DNA of 64,000 nucleotides from Rhizobium sp. CB3090 (GTDB lineage Bacteria > Pseudomonadota > Alphaproteobacteria > Rhizobiales > Rhizobiaceae), in assembly GCF_029714285.1 (NCBI RefSeq), contig NZ_CP121663.1:558001-622000 (forward strand), in the 5' to 3' direction. Shown here piece after piece: positions 7,871 through 16,622 of the stretch (positions are counted from its first letter, which is position 1; every line of letters starts with the position of its first letter). The notes under the pieces were generated by a model that was not told the DNA's origin, searched no databases, and saw only the letters and a list, made by a program, of their open reading frames with translations. The translations under genes and the position numbers were made by a program.

Positions 7871-9145
7871 ATGATTGAAATTCAGTCTCCTGGTAAGTCC
7901 GTTGGCACAGCCACACCTTTTCGTTGCGCAGCTCTTATAGTCCTCAGCCTGTGCATGGTATCGGGTAATGCCCGTGCTGATAAGCTTCCTGGATACCACC
8001 TCGGCGTCATGGACAAACTGCATATTCGCGTTGCCGAATGGCAGACTGCGGAGGGCTCCGTCCGCGACTGGTCGACGATCTCGGGCGACTATACCGTCGG
8101 CCCCTCCGGCTCGGTCTCCATTCCCTTTATCGGTGACATGCCAGCCAGCGGAAAGACGACCGACGAGATTGCAGAAGCGATCGGCATCGGGCTGCAAAAA
8201 CAATTCGGCCTGCGCGACCGGCCGTCGGCTTCGGTGGAGCTTTCGCAATTCCGGCCCATCTATCTCACCGGCGAGGTTCAGAATCCGGGGCAATATCCCT
8301 TTGTACCCAACCTCACGGTGCTCAAGGCAGTCAGCCTCGGCGGCGGCCTGCGCCGTGCCGATGCCGGTCAGCGCTTTGCTCGTGATTACATCAATGCCAA
8401 GGGCGATGCCGTCGTCCTGATGGCGGAGCGCGGACGCCTGCTGATGCGCAAGGCGCGTCTGCTGGCAGAAGTCGCCGGCAAAGATCAAATCGATGTTCCG
8501 CCGGAGCTGCAGAAGTTGCCGCAATCGGCCGACCTGCTTGCCAGCGAAGATGCCCTGATGAAAGCCCGCAGCCAGCGCATGAAAACGCAATTGCAGGCGC
8601 TGGCCGACCTGAAAGTGCTGCTGCAAAGCGAGGTCGAGGCTCTGGGAAAGAAGACCGATACGCTGAGCCGCCAGCTCGATTTGGCCAAGGCGGACCGAGA
8701 CAAGGTCGAAAGCCTCGCGGAAAAAGGATTGGAACTTGCCTCACGCAAGATCTCGGCTGAACAGCGCGCTGCCGACGTAGAGACCAATCTGCTGGATACC
8801 GACACGGCAGCGCTGAACGCCAAGCAGAGCATCAGCAAGGCTGAGCAGGACGAGACCACGCTGCGCAACGATTGGCAAAACTCGCTCGCGCAGGACTTAC
8901 AGGATACCGATACCCAGTTGGAAACCCTGCAGCTGAAGCTCTCCACCAGCCAGGCATTGATGCAGGAAGCGGTCGCGCAATCGGCCGATGCCAGCAATCT
9001 TGATGCGAACGGGCAGAGCGTCAACGTCGCCTATACCATCATGCGCGATGACAACGGTCAGACGAAGGAAATTCCGGCTCAAGAGAACACCCAGGTCCTG
9101 CCGGGCGACCTCATCAAGATCAGCACCGCGCTTGCCATGCGTTAA
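7871..9145 (+). CDS. exoF: Outer-membrane polysaccharide export protein ExoF (OPX family)
   Basis: A periplasmic or outer-membrane OPX protein needed for succinoglycan synthesis and export. The start at 7871 (MIEIQSPG) gives 424 residues, near the 421 of S. meliloti; it follows AGGGAAAT, while the upstream in-frame ATG at 7835 has no site and lies inside a hairpin. A signal peptide ends about residue 37 (GNARA). The export domain (YHLGVMDKLHIRV to PFIGDMPASGKTTDEI, about residues 42-115) is followed by a SLBB-like IYLTGEVQNPGQYPF. The second half (about 200-370) is long coiled coil. It is 9 bases from exoQ. Confidence 0.92.
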   Translation: MIEIQSPGKSVGTATPFRCAALIVLSLCMVSGNARADKLPGYHLGVMDKLHIRVAEWQTAEGSVRDWSTISGDYTVGPSGSVSIPFIGDMPASGKTTDEIAEAIGIGLQKQFGLRDRPSASVELSQFRPIYLTGEVQNPGQYPFVPNLTVLKAVSLGGGLRRADAGQRFARDYINAKGDAVVLMAERGRLLMRKARLLAEVAGKDQIDVPPELQKLPQSADLLASEDALMKARSQRMKTQLQALADLKVLLQSEVEALGKKTDTLSRQLDLAKADRDKVESLAEKGLELASRKISAEQRAADVETNLLDTDTAALNAKQSISKAEQDETTLRNDWQNSLAQDLQDTDTQLETLQLKLSTSQALMQEAVAQSADASNLDANGQSVNVAYTIMRDDNGQTKEIPAQENTQVLPGDLIKISTALAMR

Positions 9146-9154
9146 GGAGGGTCG

Positions 9155-10447
9155 ATGCAGATCGCGAAATCGACCTTTATTCGTCCAGGTAGCAACGCCA
9201 CCTACGGCATGGTGGCGATTGCGCTCTCTTTCTTCGTCTTCGCTTACTCCTCCCGCTTCGGGCAGGTCTCCATCCTTGCCTATTATGGCCTCTGGTTTCC
9301 GCTGGTGCTGATCGGCTATCGCAGTACGCTCGGCAACTATCAAAAGCAGCTCTGGCTTTTCGCTTTCGGCATATTTACCTGTCTCTCGATCTTCTGGTCG
9401 GCCGTTCCATCGGTGACGGCCCGCGCCGCGATCCAGTACATGACGCATATCGTCTGCGCACTGATCGCCATGCGCACGCTCGACATCCGCACGCTCACAC
9501 GCGGCGCGATTGCCGGCGTGGGCCTTGTGCTGCTTTATTCTATGCTTTTCGGCTATTATGACTATGACCCGCTCGACGGCACCTATAGCTTCGTTGGCGC
9601 CTTCGACTCGAAGAACCAGCTCGGCTTCTATGCCTCGCTCGGCATTTATTTCGCCTTTGCCGCCGTCTTCATTCTCGGCGAGCGCCGCATCTGGCTGCTC
9701 GGGGCGGGAATCGCAGGTTTGCTATCGGCCTATTGTCTTCACGCCTCGCAATCGGCGACCTCGGTCTTGACCACCGGCTTGGTGGTCGCGCTCGCCATCG
9801 GCTTGCGGTGCATCCTGTTCCTGTCGCCCCGGCAGCGGAAGAGGTTGTTTGGCGTCTTGGTCATCATTATCGTCGCGGTCGCTGTCGCCGGTGTCAATTT
9901 CGGCGGCGTTGATCTCGTGCTCGGTGCCTTCGGCAAGGACTCGACACTGACGGGTCGCACCTATCTATGGCAACAGGGCATCGAAGCAGCCTGGCAACGT
10001 CCTTTCTTCGGCATCGGCTACCAAGCCTATTGGGTGCAGGGCTTTTCCGAGCCGGAGCGCTTGTGGAACGAATTCTTCATCACGTCGCGCGCCGGCTTCC
10101 ATTTCCACAACACGTTCATCGAAACAACCGTCGAGACCGGGCTGATCGGCGTCTTTCTGCTTGCCTCGATCCTGCTCACCGCCGTCATCGGCCATATCAG
10201 GCGGTTTCTGAGCGACATCAGAAACGACGAATCCTATGTCCTGCTCGGCATTGCGACGCTGCTTCTGATCCGCGCCTTCGTCGAGATCGATATTCTCAAT
10301 CCATACCATGTCGGCTCGTTCCTGTTTTATTTCACGGCGGGCAAGCTGACGATGAAGACGTGGGCGCCAATGGCCGTTCCGCTTGTTCCCGACGATCGGA
10401 TGGAGTTTGCGCCATCGATGAACTGGGAGCCGCGGATTAGCCGATGA
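9155..10447 (+). CDS. exoQ: Succinoglycan polymerase ExoQ (Wzy/O-antigen ligase superfamily)
   Basis: A 430-residue inner-membrane protein with about ten hydrophobic segments and a large periplasmic loop, of the O-antigen polymerase/ligase type. The conserved loop pattern LTGRTYLWQQGIEAAWQRPF with GIGYQAYW and the histidine-bearing FHFHNTFIET (about residues 265-330) is present. ExoQ joins flipped octasaccharide repeats into high-mass succinoglycan. An AAGGAGGG site begins right at the exoF stop, 5 bases before the ATG. Its last codons overlap the exoZ start by 4 bases, so the two are probably translationally coupled. Confidence 0.92.
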   Translation: MQIAKSTFIRPGSNATYGMVAIALSFFVFAYSSRFGQVSILAYYGLWFPLVLIGYRSTLGNYQKQLWLFAFGIFTCLSIFWSAVPSVTARAAIQYMTHIVCALIAMRTLDIRTLTRGAIAGVGLVLLYSMLFGYYDYDPLDGTYSFVGAFDSKNQLGFYASLGIYFAFAAVFILGERRIWLLGAGIAGLLSAYCLHASQSATSVLTTGLVVALAIGLRCILFLSPRQRKRLFGVLVIIIVAVAVAGVNFGGVDLVLGAFGKDSTLTGRTYLWQQGIEAAWQRPFFGIGYQAYWVQGFSEPERLWNEFFITSRAGFHFHNTFIETTVETGLIGVFLLASILLTAVIGHIRRFLSDIRNDESYVLLGIATLLLIRAFVEIDILNPYHVGSFLFYFTAGKLTMKTWAPMAVPLVPDDRMEFAPSMNWEPRISR

Positions 10448-11445
10448 AGACTCTCTATGGCATTCAATATCTGCGCGGCTTTGCCGCTCTTGCCGTGGTC
10501 CTGTTCCACGCCGCAGAACGTACCGACAGCCACTTCCGCATCGGGGCGGCCGGAGTCGACGTCTTTTTCGTCATCAGCGGCTTCATCATGTGGACGATGA
10601 GCGAGCGCCGGCCTGTAACGCCATTGCGCTTCCTGCTCGACCGCCTGCAGCGCATCGCGCCGTCTTACTGGATCGTCACCGGCATCATGGTTGCGGGCGG
10701 TCTTGCCGGACTGTTTCCGAACATGAAGCTGACTGCCGCGCATACCTTCGCCTCGCTGTTTTTCATCCCCATGCGCTCGCCGAGCAGCGGCGAGATCTGG
10801 CCGGTTCTCGTGCAGGGATGGACGCTGGATTTCGAGATGTTCTTCTACGTTATCTTCGCCGCGACCTTGCTGTTGCCGCGCCGACTGCAGCTTGCGAGCA
10901 TGGCAGGCATCTTTCTTGCCTTCGTCATCGCCGGCAACATTTTCAATCCGCAATCTTCCGCGCTGCTCACCTACACACGGCCCATCATCCTCGAGTTCGT
11001 CGCCGGTGCTATTCTTGGTCGGCTGTGGCTCGCGGGGAGGGTGCCCGGCGCCGGCCTCGGCCTCGCCCTGGTCGTCGCCGCCTTGTCGGGTTTTACCGCC
11101 ATCGCGCTTATCGGCCTCGATTTCAACGAAGTGACCTGCGGACCGCTCGCCGTGGCACTTGTGTTTGGCATGGTATCGCTGGAAAGAAGCGGAAAGCTGC
11201 CGAATATTCCGCTGCTCGCCTATCTCGGCAACAGCTCCTATTCGATCTATCTCTGGCACACGCTGGCGATCTCGGTGACTATTAAAATGGTGGCATACAC
11301 GCAGATGCCCTCCGACGTCGCGACATTCCTCAGTGTCATCGCGGGGACATTGCTTGGCGTCTGCGCCTACGAAGCGGTCGAAAAGCCGTTGCGCAACTTG
11401 TTGAGGAATTTGAGCTGGCAAAAGTCACGCCCGTCGCCGGCGTGA
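10444..11445 (+). CDS. exoZ: Succinoglycan acetyltransferase ExoZ (acyltransferase 3)
   Basis: A 333-residue integral membrane acyltransferase-3 protein with about ten helices. The family motif begins IQYLRGFAALAVVLFHAAE (His at about residue 22), followed by GVDVFFVISGFIMW. The C-terminal YLGNSSYSIYLWHTLAI is the second conserved signature. ExoZ adds the acetyl group to the lipid-linked repeat unit at the inner membrane. It closes the exoY operon. In S. meliloti exoB (UDP-glucose epimerase) follows; here it does not, so UDP-galactose supply must come from another locus. Confidence 0.92.
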   Translation: MKTLYGIQYLRGFAALAVVLFHAAERTDSHFRIGAAGVDVFFVISGFIMWTMSERRPVTPLRFLLDRLQRIAPSYWIVTGIMVAGGLAGLFPNMKLTAAHTFASLFFIPMRSPSSGEIWPVLVQGWTLDFEMFFYVIFAATLLLPRRLQLASMAGIFLAFVIAGNIFNPQSSALLTYTRPIILEFVAGAILGRLWLAGRVPGAGLGLALVVAALSGFTAIALIGLDFNEVTCGPLAVALVFGMVSLERSGKLPNIPLLAYLGNSSYSIYLWHTLAISVTIKMVAYTQMPSDVATFLSVIAGTLLGVCAYEAVEKPLRNLLRNLSWQKSRPSPA

Positions 11446-11473
11446 TCGCCTGCATCCGCGCGGCTTGTTCGTT

Positions 11474-11639
11474 TTATTGGCTGCATGAACGGTGGGTCTT
11501 TTCGGGAGCCGCCCGCAATCTTCGTCGTGCCTCGGCTTTTACATCTGTCATAGACTCATGCGCACTTGGGCCACTGGCCAAGCCTTTAGTCACGAGAGCC
11601 TGCAATTCTTCTGTTGTGTAATCAAAAGCGGATGGCATG
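11474..11639 (-). pseudogene. ParD-like antitoxin remnant with one-base frameshift
   Basis: From the ATG at 11639 the reverse strand reads MPSAFDYTTEELQALVTKG and then hits a stop in frame. Removing one T from the TTT at about 11580 restores a 54-residue protein continuing LASGPSAHESMTDVKAEARR to a TAA at 11474; the total length of 166 bases (55 codons plus 1) fits a single insertion. The pattern of LVTKGLASGP followed by a basic KAEARRRLRA helix resembles small ParD-type antitoxins. No toxin gene follows. It could also be a sequencing error in the T run, which would make it an intact orphan antitoxin. Confidence 0.5.
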
Positions 11640-11658
11640 CGTTTAGCATACCATCCGC
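11630..11658 (-). terminator. Stem-loop after the sugar ABC operon
   Basis: Two 12-base arms, 11630-11641 and 11647-11658, pair at 11 of 12 positions around the loop GTTTA. Read on the minus strand, it lies 23 bases past the permease stop and is followed by CTTTTG, fitting a weak Rho-independent terminator. It also covers the start codon of the antitoxin remnant, so it might instead be that gene's operator. Confidence 0.6.
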
Positions 11659-11680
11659 GAGAGACTGACGTCGAATACCT

Positions 11681-12652
11681 TTAGAGGCGACGGCGGCGCA
11701 ACTGATCGAAATAGACGATCACGATGATCAGAACGCCGGTGATGATGCGTTGCCAGAAGGAATTCAAATTCAGCAGGTTGGCGCCATTGTTGATGGTGGC
11801 GAGGATGAAGGCGCCGATCAGCGGGCCGTATACTGAGCCGACCGCGCCGAAGAGGCTGGTGCCGCCGATCACAGACGAGGCGATCGCCTGCAATTCCCAG
11901 CCATCCGCCTGCGTCGCATTGCCGATGGCGATGCGCGAGGCGAGCAGGACGCCGACAAAAGCCGCGCAGGTTCCCGACAGAATATAGGCGAGGTAGATCA
12001 TCCAGGTGACGTTGACGCCGGAGAGACGTGCGGCTTCACGGTTCGAACCGACGGCGAAGAGATAGCGGCCCCAGCGGCTGAGATGGAGGAAAATGAAAGC
12101 TGGTATCGCCACCAGGATGACCATCCAGAACAGGCTCGGAATCCCTAAGAAATCGGCGACGGCGAAATTGGTGAAGTCGTCGTTGACGATGTTGATCGTC
12201 GCGCCGTTGGTGATGAGCAGGCCGATGCCGCGCAAGGATGTCAGCGTCGCGAGCGTGATGATGAAGGGCGGCAGGCCCATGCGCACGATGCCGAAGGCAT
12301 GGAATGCGCCGATCAGCACTCCGAACAGCAGGGTTATGAGAATGGCGGCCGACACTGGAAAGCCGGCTTGCAGCAGCCAGGCGATGATGACGGTGCAGAA
12401 GCCGACAATGGCGCCGACGGACAAATCGATGCCCGCGGTGATGATGACGAAGGTCTGACCGAGGGCGAGGATCGCCGTCATCGAACCCTGACGCATCAGG
12501 TTGGTGATGTTGAGCGGCGTCCAGAACTTGTCGGTCCAGAAGCCCAGAAGGACCCAAAGAGCAAGAAGAAGAAGGATCAGCGTCAGGCTGAAGAGGATGT
12601 TCATCTTGCGCCGCGGTGCAACGGTGGGGCCTTCGGTGGTATTGGCGGCCAT
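11681..12652 (-). CDS. Ribose-type sugar ABC transporter permease (RbsC family)
   Basis: A 323-residue inner-membrane permease of the carbohydrate uptake CUT2 family (BPD_transp_2), with about eight to ten helices. Conserved stretches include ALGQTFVIITAGIDLSVGAI near residue 62 and AIASSVIGGTSLFGAVGSV near residue 255, the EAA-like region that contacts the ATPase. It is the last gene of a binding protein-ATPase-permease unit, 29 bases after the ATPase stop. One permease gene is normal for this family, where it forms a homodimer. The substrate is not readable from the sequence; neighbours point to a deoxy-sugar or aldose that is oxidised inside the cell. Confidence 0.9.
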   Translation of the reverse strand: MAANTTEGPTVAPRRKMNILFSLTLILLLLALWVLLGFWTDKFWTPLNITNLMRQGSMTAILALGQTFVIITAGIDLSVGAIVGFCTVIIAWLLQAGFPVSAAILITLLFGVLIGAFHAFGIVRMGLPPFIITLATLTSLRGIGLLITNGATINIVNDDFTNFAVADFLGIPSLFWMVILVAIPAFIFLHLSRWGRYLFAVGSNREAARLSGVNVTWMIYLAYILSGTCAAFVGVLLASRIAIGNATQADGWELQAIASSVIGGTSLFGAVGSVYGPLIGAFILATINNGANLLNLNSFWQRIITGVLIIVIVYFDQLRRRRL

Positions 12653-12681
12653 TGTTTTTCTCCTCTTTCTTATCTTATCGT

Positions 12682-14232
12682 TCAGACGCCGATCGCCTCG
12701 CTGAGGACTTCCTCATGCGTGGCAGCGTGGAAATCATGGCTGGCGACGAGCTGGCCGCGGCGGAAGACATGGAGCCGGTCGGCGAGTTCGTAGACCTCAG
12801 GCAGGTAGGACGAGATGACGATGATGCCCGCGCCACCCCGCAAGAGCGTGGCGAACAACCTGTAGATCTCGGCCTTGGTACCGACGTCGACGCCCACGGT
12901 GGGCTCATCGAAAATGAAGAGCTTGGCGCCGTGGCTGAGCCACTTGCCGATGACGACCTTCTGCTGGTTGCCGCCGGACATGGCAGAAACGAGAACCCGC
13001 CGGCTCGGCGTCTTGATGCTGAGATCGCGGATCTGCTTATCGGCATTGGCTGCTTCACCGCCGCGATTGATGATCGGTCCCTGGCTAAGCCGCTTGAACA
13101 CCGGCAGGTTGATGTTGAGCCCGATCGGCAGGTTGAGGCAGAGCCCCTGGTCACGGCGGCTTTCCGGCGCCAGCGCGATGCCGAGGTCCATGGCATCGCG
13201 CTCGCTGCGGATATCGACCTTACGGCCCTGCCAGTAGATCTCGCCTGCCGAAAGCGGCTGACGGCCGTATAACCCAAGCGCGAACTCGCTGCGCCCTGCG
13301 CCGATCAGCCCGTAGAGCCCGACGATTTCACCGGCTCTGACACTCAGCGAGATGTTTTCGAAGCCTGGGCCGGAGAGGCCGCGGGCTTCCAGGATGGTGT
13401 CGCCGATCGGAATCTCTTCCTTGTGATAGATCTGTTCGATCGAGCGGTTGATCATCAGTTTGATCAGCTCGTCTTCGTTGGTCTCACTGACTTCGCGTGT
13501 GCCGACATGCGTGCCGTCGCGCAACACCGAGACGCGGTTCGCCAGTTCGAAGACCTCTTCCATGCGGTGACTGATATAGACGATGGTGACGCCCTCGCTT
13601 TGCAGGCGGCGGATCAGCTTGAAGAGCTGCGCCGATTCCCTGCGGGTGAGATAAGCCGTCGGCTCGTCGAAGATCAGGAATTGCGTGCCGCGCATCGCGG
13701 CGCGGGCGGTGGCTACGAGCTGCTGCTGGCCGATGGTGAGCGAGCTCAGCAGTGCGCCTGCCGGCAGACCGAAACCGAGATCGTCGAGCACGGTCTGTCC
13801 CAGCTTCTCCATCTGCTTCTTGCGCATCAGCCCGAGGCGGTTGACCTCGTCTCCCAGGAAAAGATTGGCCGCGACCGTAAGGTGCGGGCAGAGTACGACC
13901 TCCTGATGCACGGCATTGATGCCGCGGGCGATCGCCTCGTTCGGATTGGCAAGCGCGACCGGATGGCCGCACCAGAATATCTCGCCGGCCGTCCTTGTTA
14001 TGACGCCTGTCAGGAGCTTGATAAGGGTGGATTTGCCTGCGCCGTTTTCGCCGACAATCGCGTGGATTTCGCCTGCAAGAAAGGTGATCGTCGCCGGCTT
14101 CAGCGCTTCGACAAAGCCATAGCGCTTCTGCAGCCCCCTGAGTTCGAGGATTGGCGAACCTGTCGGAATGCGGTTTGCTTCCGTCCGGACGCTGTCATCG
14201 TGCCGATGACTGATCTCTTCAAGGTTCGTCAT
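12682..14232 (-). CDS. Ribose-type sugar ABC transporter ATPase, duplicated (RbsA family)
   Basis: A 516-residue protein with two fused nucleotide-binding domains, as usual for CUT2 importers. Domain 1 has Walker A GENGAGKSTLIK (about residue 60), a signature-like LTIGQQQLVATARA and Walker B FLIFDEPTAYLT. Domain 2 has the usual degenerate Walker A (GLYGLIGAGRSEF), the signature MSGGNQQKVVIGKWL and Walker B LFIFDEPTVGVD. The signature of domain 1 begins LTIGQ instead of the more common LSVGQ. GGAGGAGAC precedes the ATG. It powers the permease encoded next; the binding-protein gene lies 104 bases upstream, separated by two hairpins. Confidence 0.93.
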   Translation of the reverse strand: MTNLEEISHRHDDSVRTEANRIPTGSPILELRGLQKRYGFVEALKPATITFLAGEIHAIVGENGAGKSTLIKLLTGVITRTAGEIFWCGHPVALANPNEAIARGINAVHQEVVLCPHLTVAANLFLGDEVNRLGLMRKKQMEKLGQTVLDDLGFGLPAGALLSSLTIGQQQLVATARAAMRGTQFLIFDEPTAYLTRRESAQLFKLIRRLQSEGVTIVYISHRMEEVFELANRVSVLRDGTHVGTREVSETNEDELIKLMINRSIEQIYHKEEIPIGDTILEARGLSGPGFENISLSVRAGEIVGLYGLIGAGRSEFALGLYGRQPLSAGEIYWQGRKVDIRSERDAMDLGIALAPESRRDQGLCLNLPIGLNINLPVFKRLSQGPIINRGGEAANADKQIRDLSIKTPSRRVLVSAMSGGNQQKVVIGKWLSHGAKLFIFDEPTVGVDVGTKAEIYRLFATLLRGGAGIIVISSYLPEVYELADRLHVFRRGQLVASHDFHAATHEEVLSEAIGV

Positions 14233-14260
14233 GAGGTCTCCTCCATTTGCCGATCATTCA

Positions 14261-14328
14261 CTCCGTTTGCCGCCATGCAAACGGAGCCGGAATGAAAACA
14301 GGCCACGCCCGGTTTTCCAGGCGCGGCC
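14261..14328 (-). other. Two tandem stem-loops between binding-protein and ATPase genes
   Basis: On the minus strand the first structure downstream of the binding-protein gene pairs GGCCACGCC (14301-14309) with GGCGCGGCC (14320-14328), one mismatch. The second pairs CTCCGTTTG (14261-14269) with CAAACGGAG (14278-14286), perfect over 9 bases. They probably protect the upstream mRNA and lower read-through, giving more binding protein than ATPase. Confidence 0.65.
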
Positions 14329-14336
14329 TTACACCG

Positions 14337-15326
14337 TTACTTGACCTTCGGATTGATCAGGGCGTCGATCTTCGGATCGCTCATATTCGCCTTTGTGACG
14401 AGATTGGCGCCTGTATCGACATTGGCCGGGACCTTTTCCTTCTTGGAAGCGGCGAGCGCCGTCTTGACGCCGTCATAACCCATGCGATAGGGGTCCTGCA
14501 CCACGAGGCCGGCCAGAACGCCCGACTTCAGGAAGCCAACGGTCTTGTCGTCATTGTCGAAGCCGATGACCTTGATCTTGTCGCCGAGCTTGTTTTCGGC
14601 GATCGCCTGGCCAACGCCCTGCGCCATGATCAGGTTGGAGGCAAAGACGCCGACGAGCTTCGGATTGGCCGTGATCAGGTCGGTCATGATGTTGAGGCCG
14701 GTCGTGGCCTGACCGTCGGCGTATTTATCGGCGACGACCTTCAGGCCAGGATACTTGCTCTTGATCTCGTCGAGGAAGCCCTGGCGACGCTGGTCAAGCG
14801 AGCCTACGCCCGGCAGGCTGGTGATGATGGCGATTTCGCCTTCTTCTTTGCCGGTCATGCCCTTGATTGCCGCGGCAAGACCGTCGGCGGCGATGCGTCC
14901 GCCGGCTACGTTGTCGGTCGTCAGGAACGAGACAAAGGATTTGGAGTCTGCGGCCGAGTCGATGCCGACCACCGGCACAGACTTGGCGGCTTCATCTACA
15001 GGCTTGCCGAGCGCCTTGAATTCGGTCGGTGCGATCACCACGGCGGCCGGTTTGCCGGCAACGGCGTTTTCGAGAATGCTGATCTGGCCGTTGATGTCGG
15101 ATTCCGATTGCGCGCCGAGTTCCGGCACGTTGACGCCAAGATCCTTGCCCGCCTTGCGAGCGCCGGCAAGAACGATCTGCCAGTAGAAGGATGTCGTGTC
15201 CTTGACGATGATCGGAATGGTCACATCGGCAGCAAAGGACTGCACCGGCATGGCGACCGCGATGATGGCCGCGCCGGCAAGGCCAGCAAAAGTGCGGCGG
15301 GACAGAAGGGATTTGGCGATTTTCAT
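14337..15326 (-). CDS. Periplasmic sugar-binding protein (ribose/RbsB type)
   Basis: A 329-residue type I periplasmic-binding protein. The N-terminal KIAKSLLSRRTFAGLAGAAI carries a twin-Arg-like SRRTF before a hydrophobic stretch, with cleavage near SFA-ADV (about residue 32), so export by Tat or Sec is possible. The mature part starts VTIPIIVKDTTSFYWQIV, the usual first beta-strand and hinge of RbsB-like proteins, and includes GKPAAVVIAPTEFKALG and VPVVGIDSAADSKSF. It delivers a monosaccharide to the permease-ATPase pair encoded downstream. It is the first gene of its transcript; a rhizobial repeat lies just upstream. Confidence 0.9.
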   Translation of the reverse strand: MKIAKSLLSRRTFAGLAGAAIIAVAMPVQSFAADVTIPIIVKDTTSFYWQIVLAGARKAGKDLGVNVPELGAQSESDINGQISILENAVAGKPAAVVIAPTEFKALGKPVDEAAKSVPVVGIDSAADSKSFVSFLTTDNVAGGRIAADGLAAAIKGMTGKEEGEIAIITSLPGVGSLDQRRQGFLDEIKSKYPGLKVVADKYADGQATTGLNIMTDLITANPKLVGVFASNLIMAQGVGQAIAENKLGDKIKVIGFDNDDKTVGFLKSGVLAGLVVQDPYRMGYDGVKTALAASKKEKVPANVDTGANLVTKANMSDPKIDALINPKVK

Positions 15327-15432
15327 TGATATCTCCTCTCAACGCGCTCTGCTCCTGCACACCGGCCGTTGAACGCTTGCGGCTCGGTATCGTGAGCACC
15401 TGACGGGCTCACGCATCGCGGAGATGTTTGTT

Positions 15433-15479
15433 GCGCATGATCTTATCCGAAACCGTTGCATGGTTTTCGGGATCATGCG
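15433..15479. repeat. Rhizobial intergenic palindromic repeat
   Basis: The arms GCATGATC (15435-15442 region) and GATCATGC (15471-15478) enclose CCGAAA and TTTTCGG, which pair in turn. This layout matches a short palindrome I recognise from many Rhizobiaceae intergenic spaces. It lies between the aldo/keto reductase and binding-protein genes. Confidence 0.65.
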
Positions 15480-15555
15480 GCCTCATCCACGCCAAGACAG
15501 GCTTTCCTCCTCTTCGAAGCCGCCTTTCGCGACGGCCCGATAGCTCCTTATTCTT

Positions 15556-16578
15556 TCAAACCCGGACGGCTTCATCTCCCAACGGTGGTGCGACCAGCGT
15601 CAATCCTTCGAATTCCGCATAAAGGCTGGCCGGAAGCTCTGGCTCCACGAGCTGCATATTGCGGATGAGACTTTCCGGCTTCGCCGTACCGATCAGCACC
15701 GAAGCGACGGACGGATGGCGGAGCGGAAACTGCATTGCCGGTGCGGCAAGCGGCACGCCATGACGGCGGGCAATATCCTCCATCGCCCCGACCTTGGCCA
15801 GAACATCCGCTGTCGCCGGAAGATAATCGAAATGTGCGCCGGGTACGGGACCGGTCGCGAGAATGCCTGAATTGAAGACACCGCCAACCACAAGCGACGT
15901 GCCCTTCTTCTCGCAGAGCGGCAGCAGTTCGGCCACCGCCGAACGGTCGAGCAGAGTATAGCGGCCGGCGAGCAGGATGCAGTCGATATCGGCTTCACGC
16001 ATGACGTCGAGGCACACAGGCACCTCGTTGACGCCGAGACCATAGGCCTTGATCGCGCCTGACGACTTCAGCTCTTCCAATGCTTTCAGGCCGGAGCCCA
16101 GGAGCTGGCCGAGATAATGCTCGTTCAGCGCCTTGCCGTGAGTGTAGCTACCGATATCGTGAACGTAGAGTATGTCGATACGGTTGAGGCCGAGGCGGGC
16201 ATAGCTGAAGTCGACCGACCGCATGATGCCGTCGTAGGAATAATCGTAATCCGCATCGAAGGGCAGGGGATCGACATAGCCATAGCTTGGCACCTTGTCG
16301 CTTGCAACCGGCCGCATCAGCCGCCCGACCTTGGTCGAAAGGACATAACTGTCTTCCGGCTGGTCGCGCAGGAAATCGCCAACGCGGCGTTCGCCGAGAC
16401 CGAAGCCGTACCAAGGCGCAACATCGAAATAGCGGATGCCGCTATCCCACGCCGCCTGCAGGGTTTCCATGGCCTGGTCGCGAGGGCAGGCGCGGTAAAG
16501 ACCGCCGAGCGCTGCGGCCCCGAAACTGAATTCGGTGACCTCCAGGCTTGTCCTGCCGATTCTTCTCCTCTTCATCAC
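15556..16578 (-). CDS. Aldo/keto reductase, L-fucose/D-threo-aldose dehydrogenase type
   Basis: A 340-residue NAD(P)-dependent aldo/keto reductase with the whole active-site set visible: IRYFDVAPWYGFGLGERRVG (Asp and Tyr), VLSTKVGRL (Lys) and IDILYVHDIGSY (His). Proteins with FDVAPWYG and this length often oxidise the C1 of L-fucose, L-galactose or D-arabinose to the lactone. It is 44 bases downstream of the sugar-acid dehydratase gene on the same strand, so an oxidative non-phosphorylating route is likely: aldose to lactone, then acid, then 2-keto-3-deoxy acid. A lactonase and an aldolase for that route are not in the window. Confidence 0.87.
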   Translation of the reverse strand: MMKRRRIGRTSLEVTEFSFGAAALGGLYRACPRDQAMETLQAAWDSGIRYFDVAPWYGFGLGERRVGDFLRDQPEDSYVLSTKVGRLMRPVASDKVPSYGYVDPLPFDADYDYSYDGIMRSVDFSYARLGLNRIDILYVHDIGSYTHGKALNEHYLGQLLGSGLKALEELKSSGAIKAYGLGVNEVPVCLDVMREADIDCILLAGRYTLLDRSAVAELLPLCEKKGTSLVVGGVFNSGILATGPVPGAHFDYLPATADVLAKVGAMEDIARRHGVPLAAPAMQFPLRHPSVASVLIGTAKPESLIRNMQLVEPELPASLYAEFEGLTLVAPPLGDEAVRV

Positions 16579-16622
16579 CTCTCCCTTGTGATGGCATGCA
16601 TTACTTATCTAATGCGACTTAT

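Noticed and set aside
10327..11421. Open frame of 364 codons opposite exoZ
   Set aside because: Antisense shadow of a recognised acyltransferase-3 gene; charged repeat-like product without motif.
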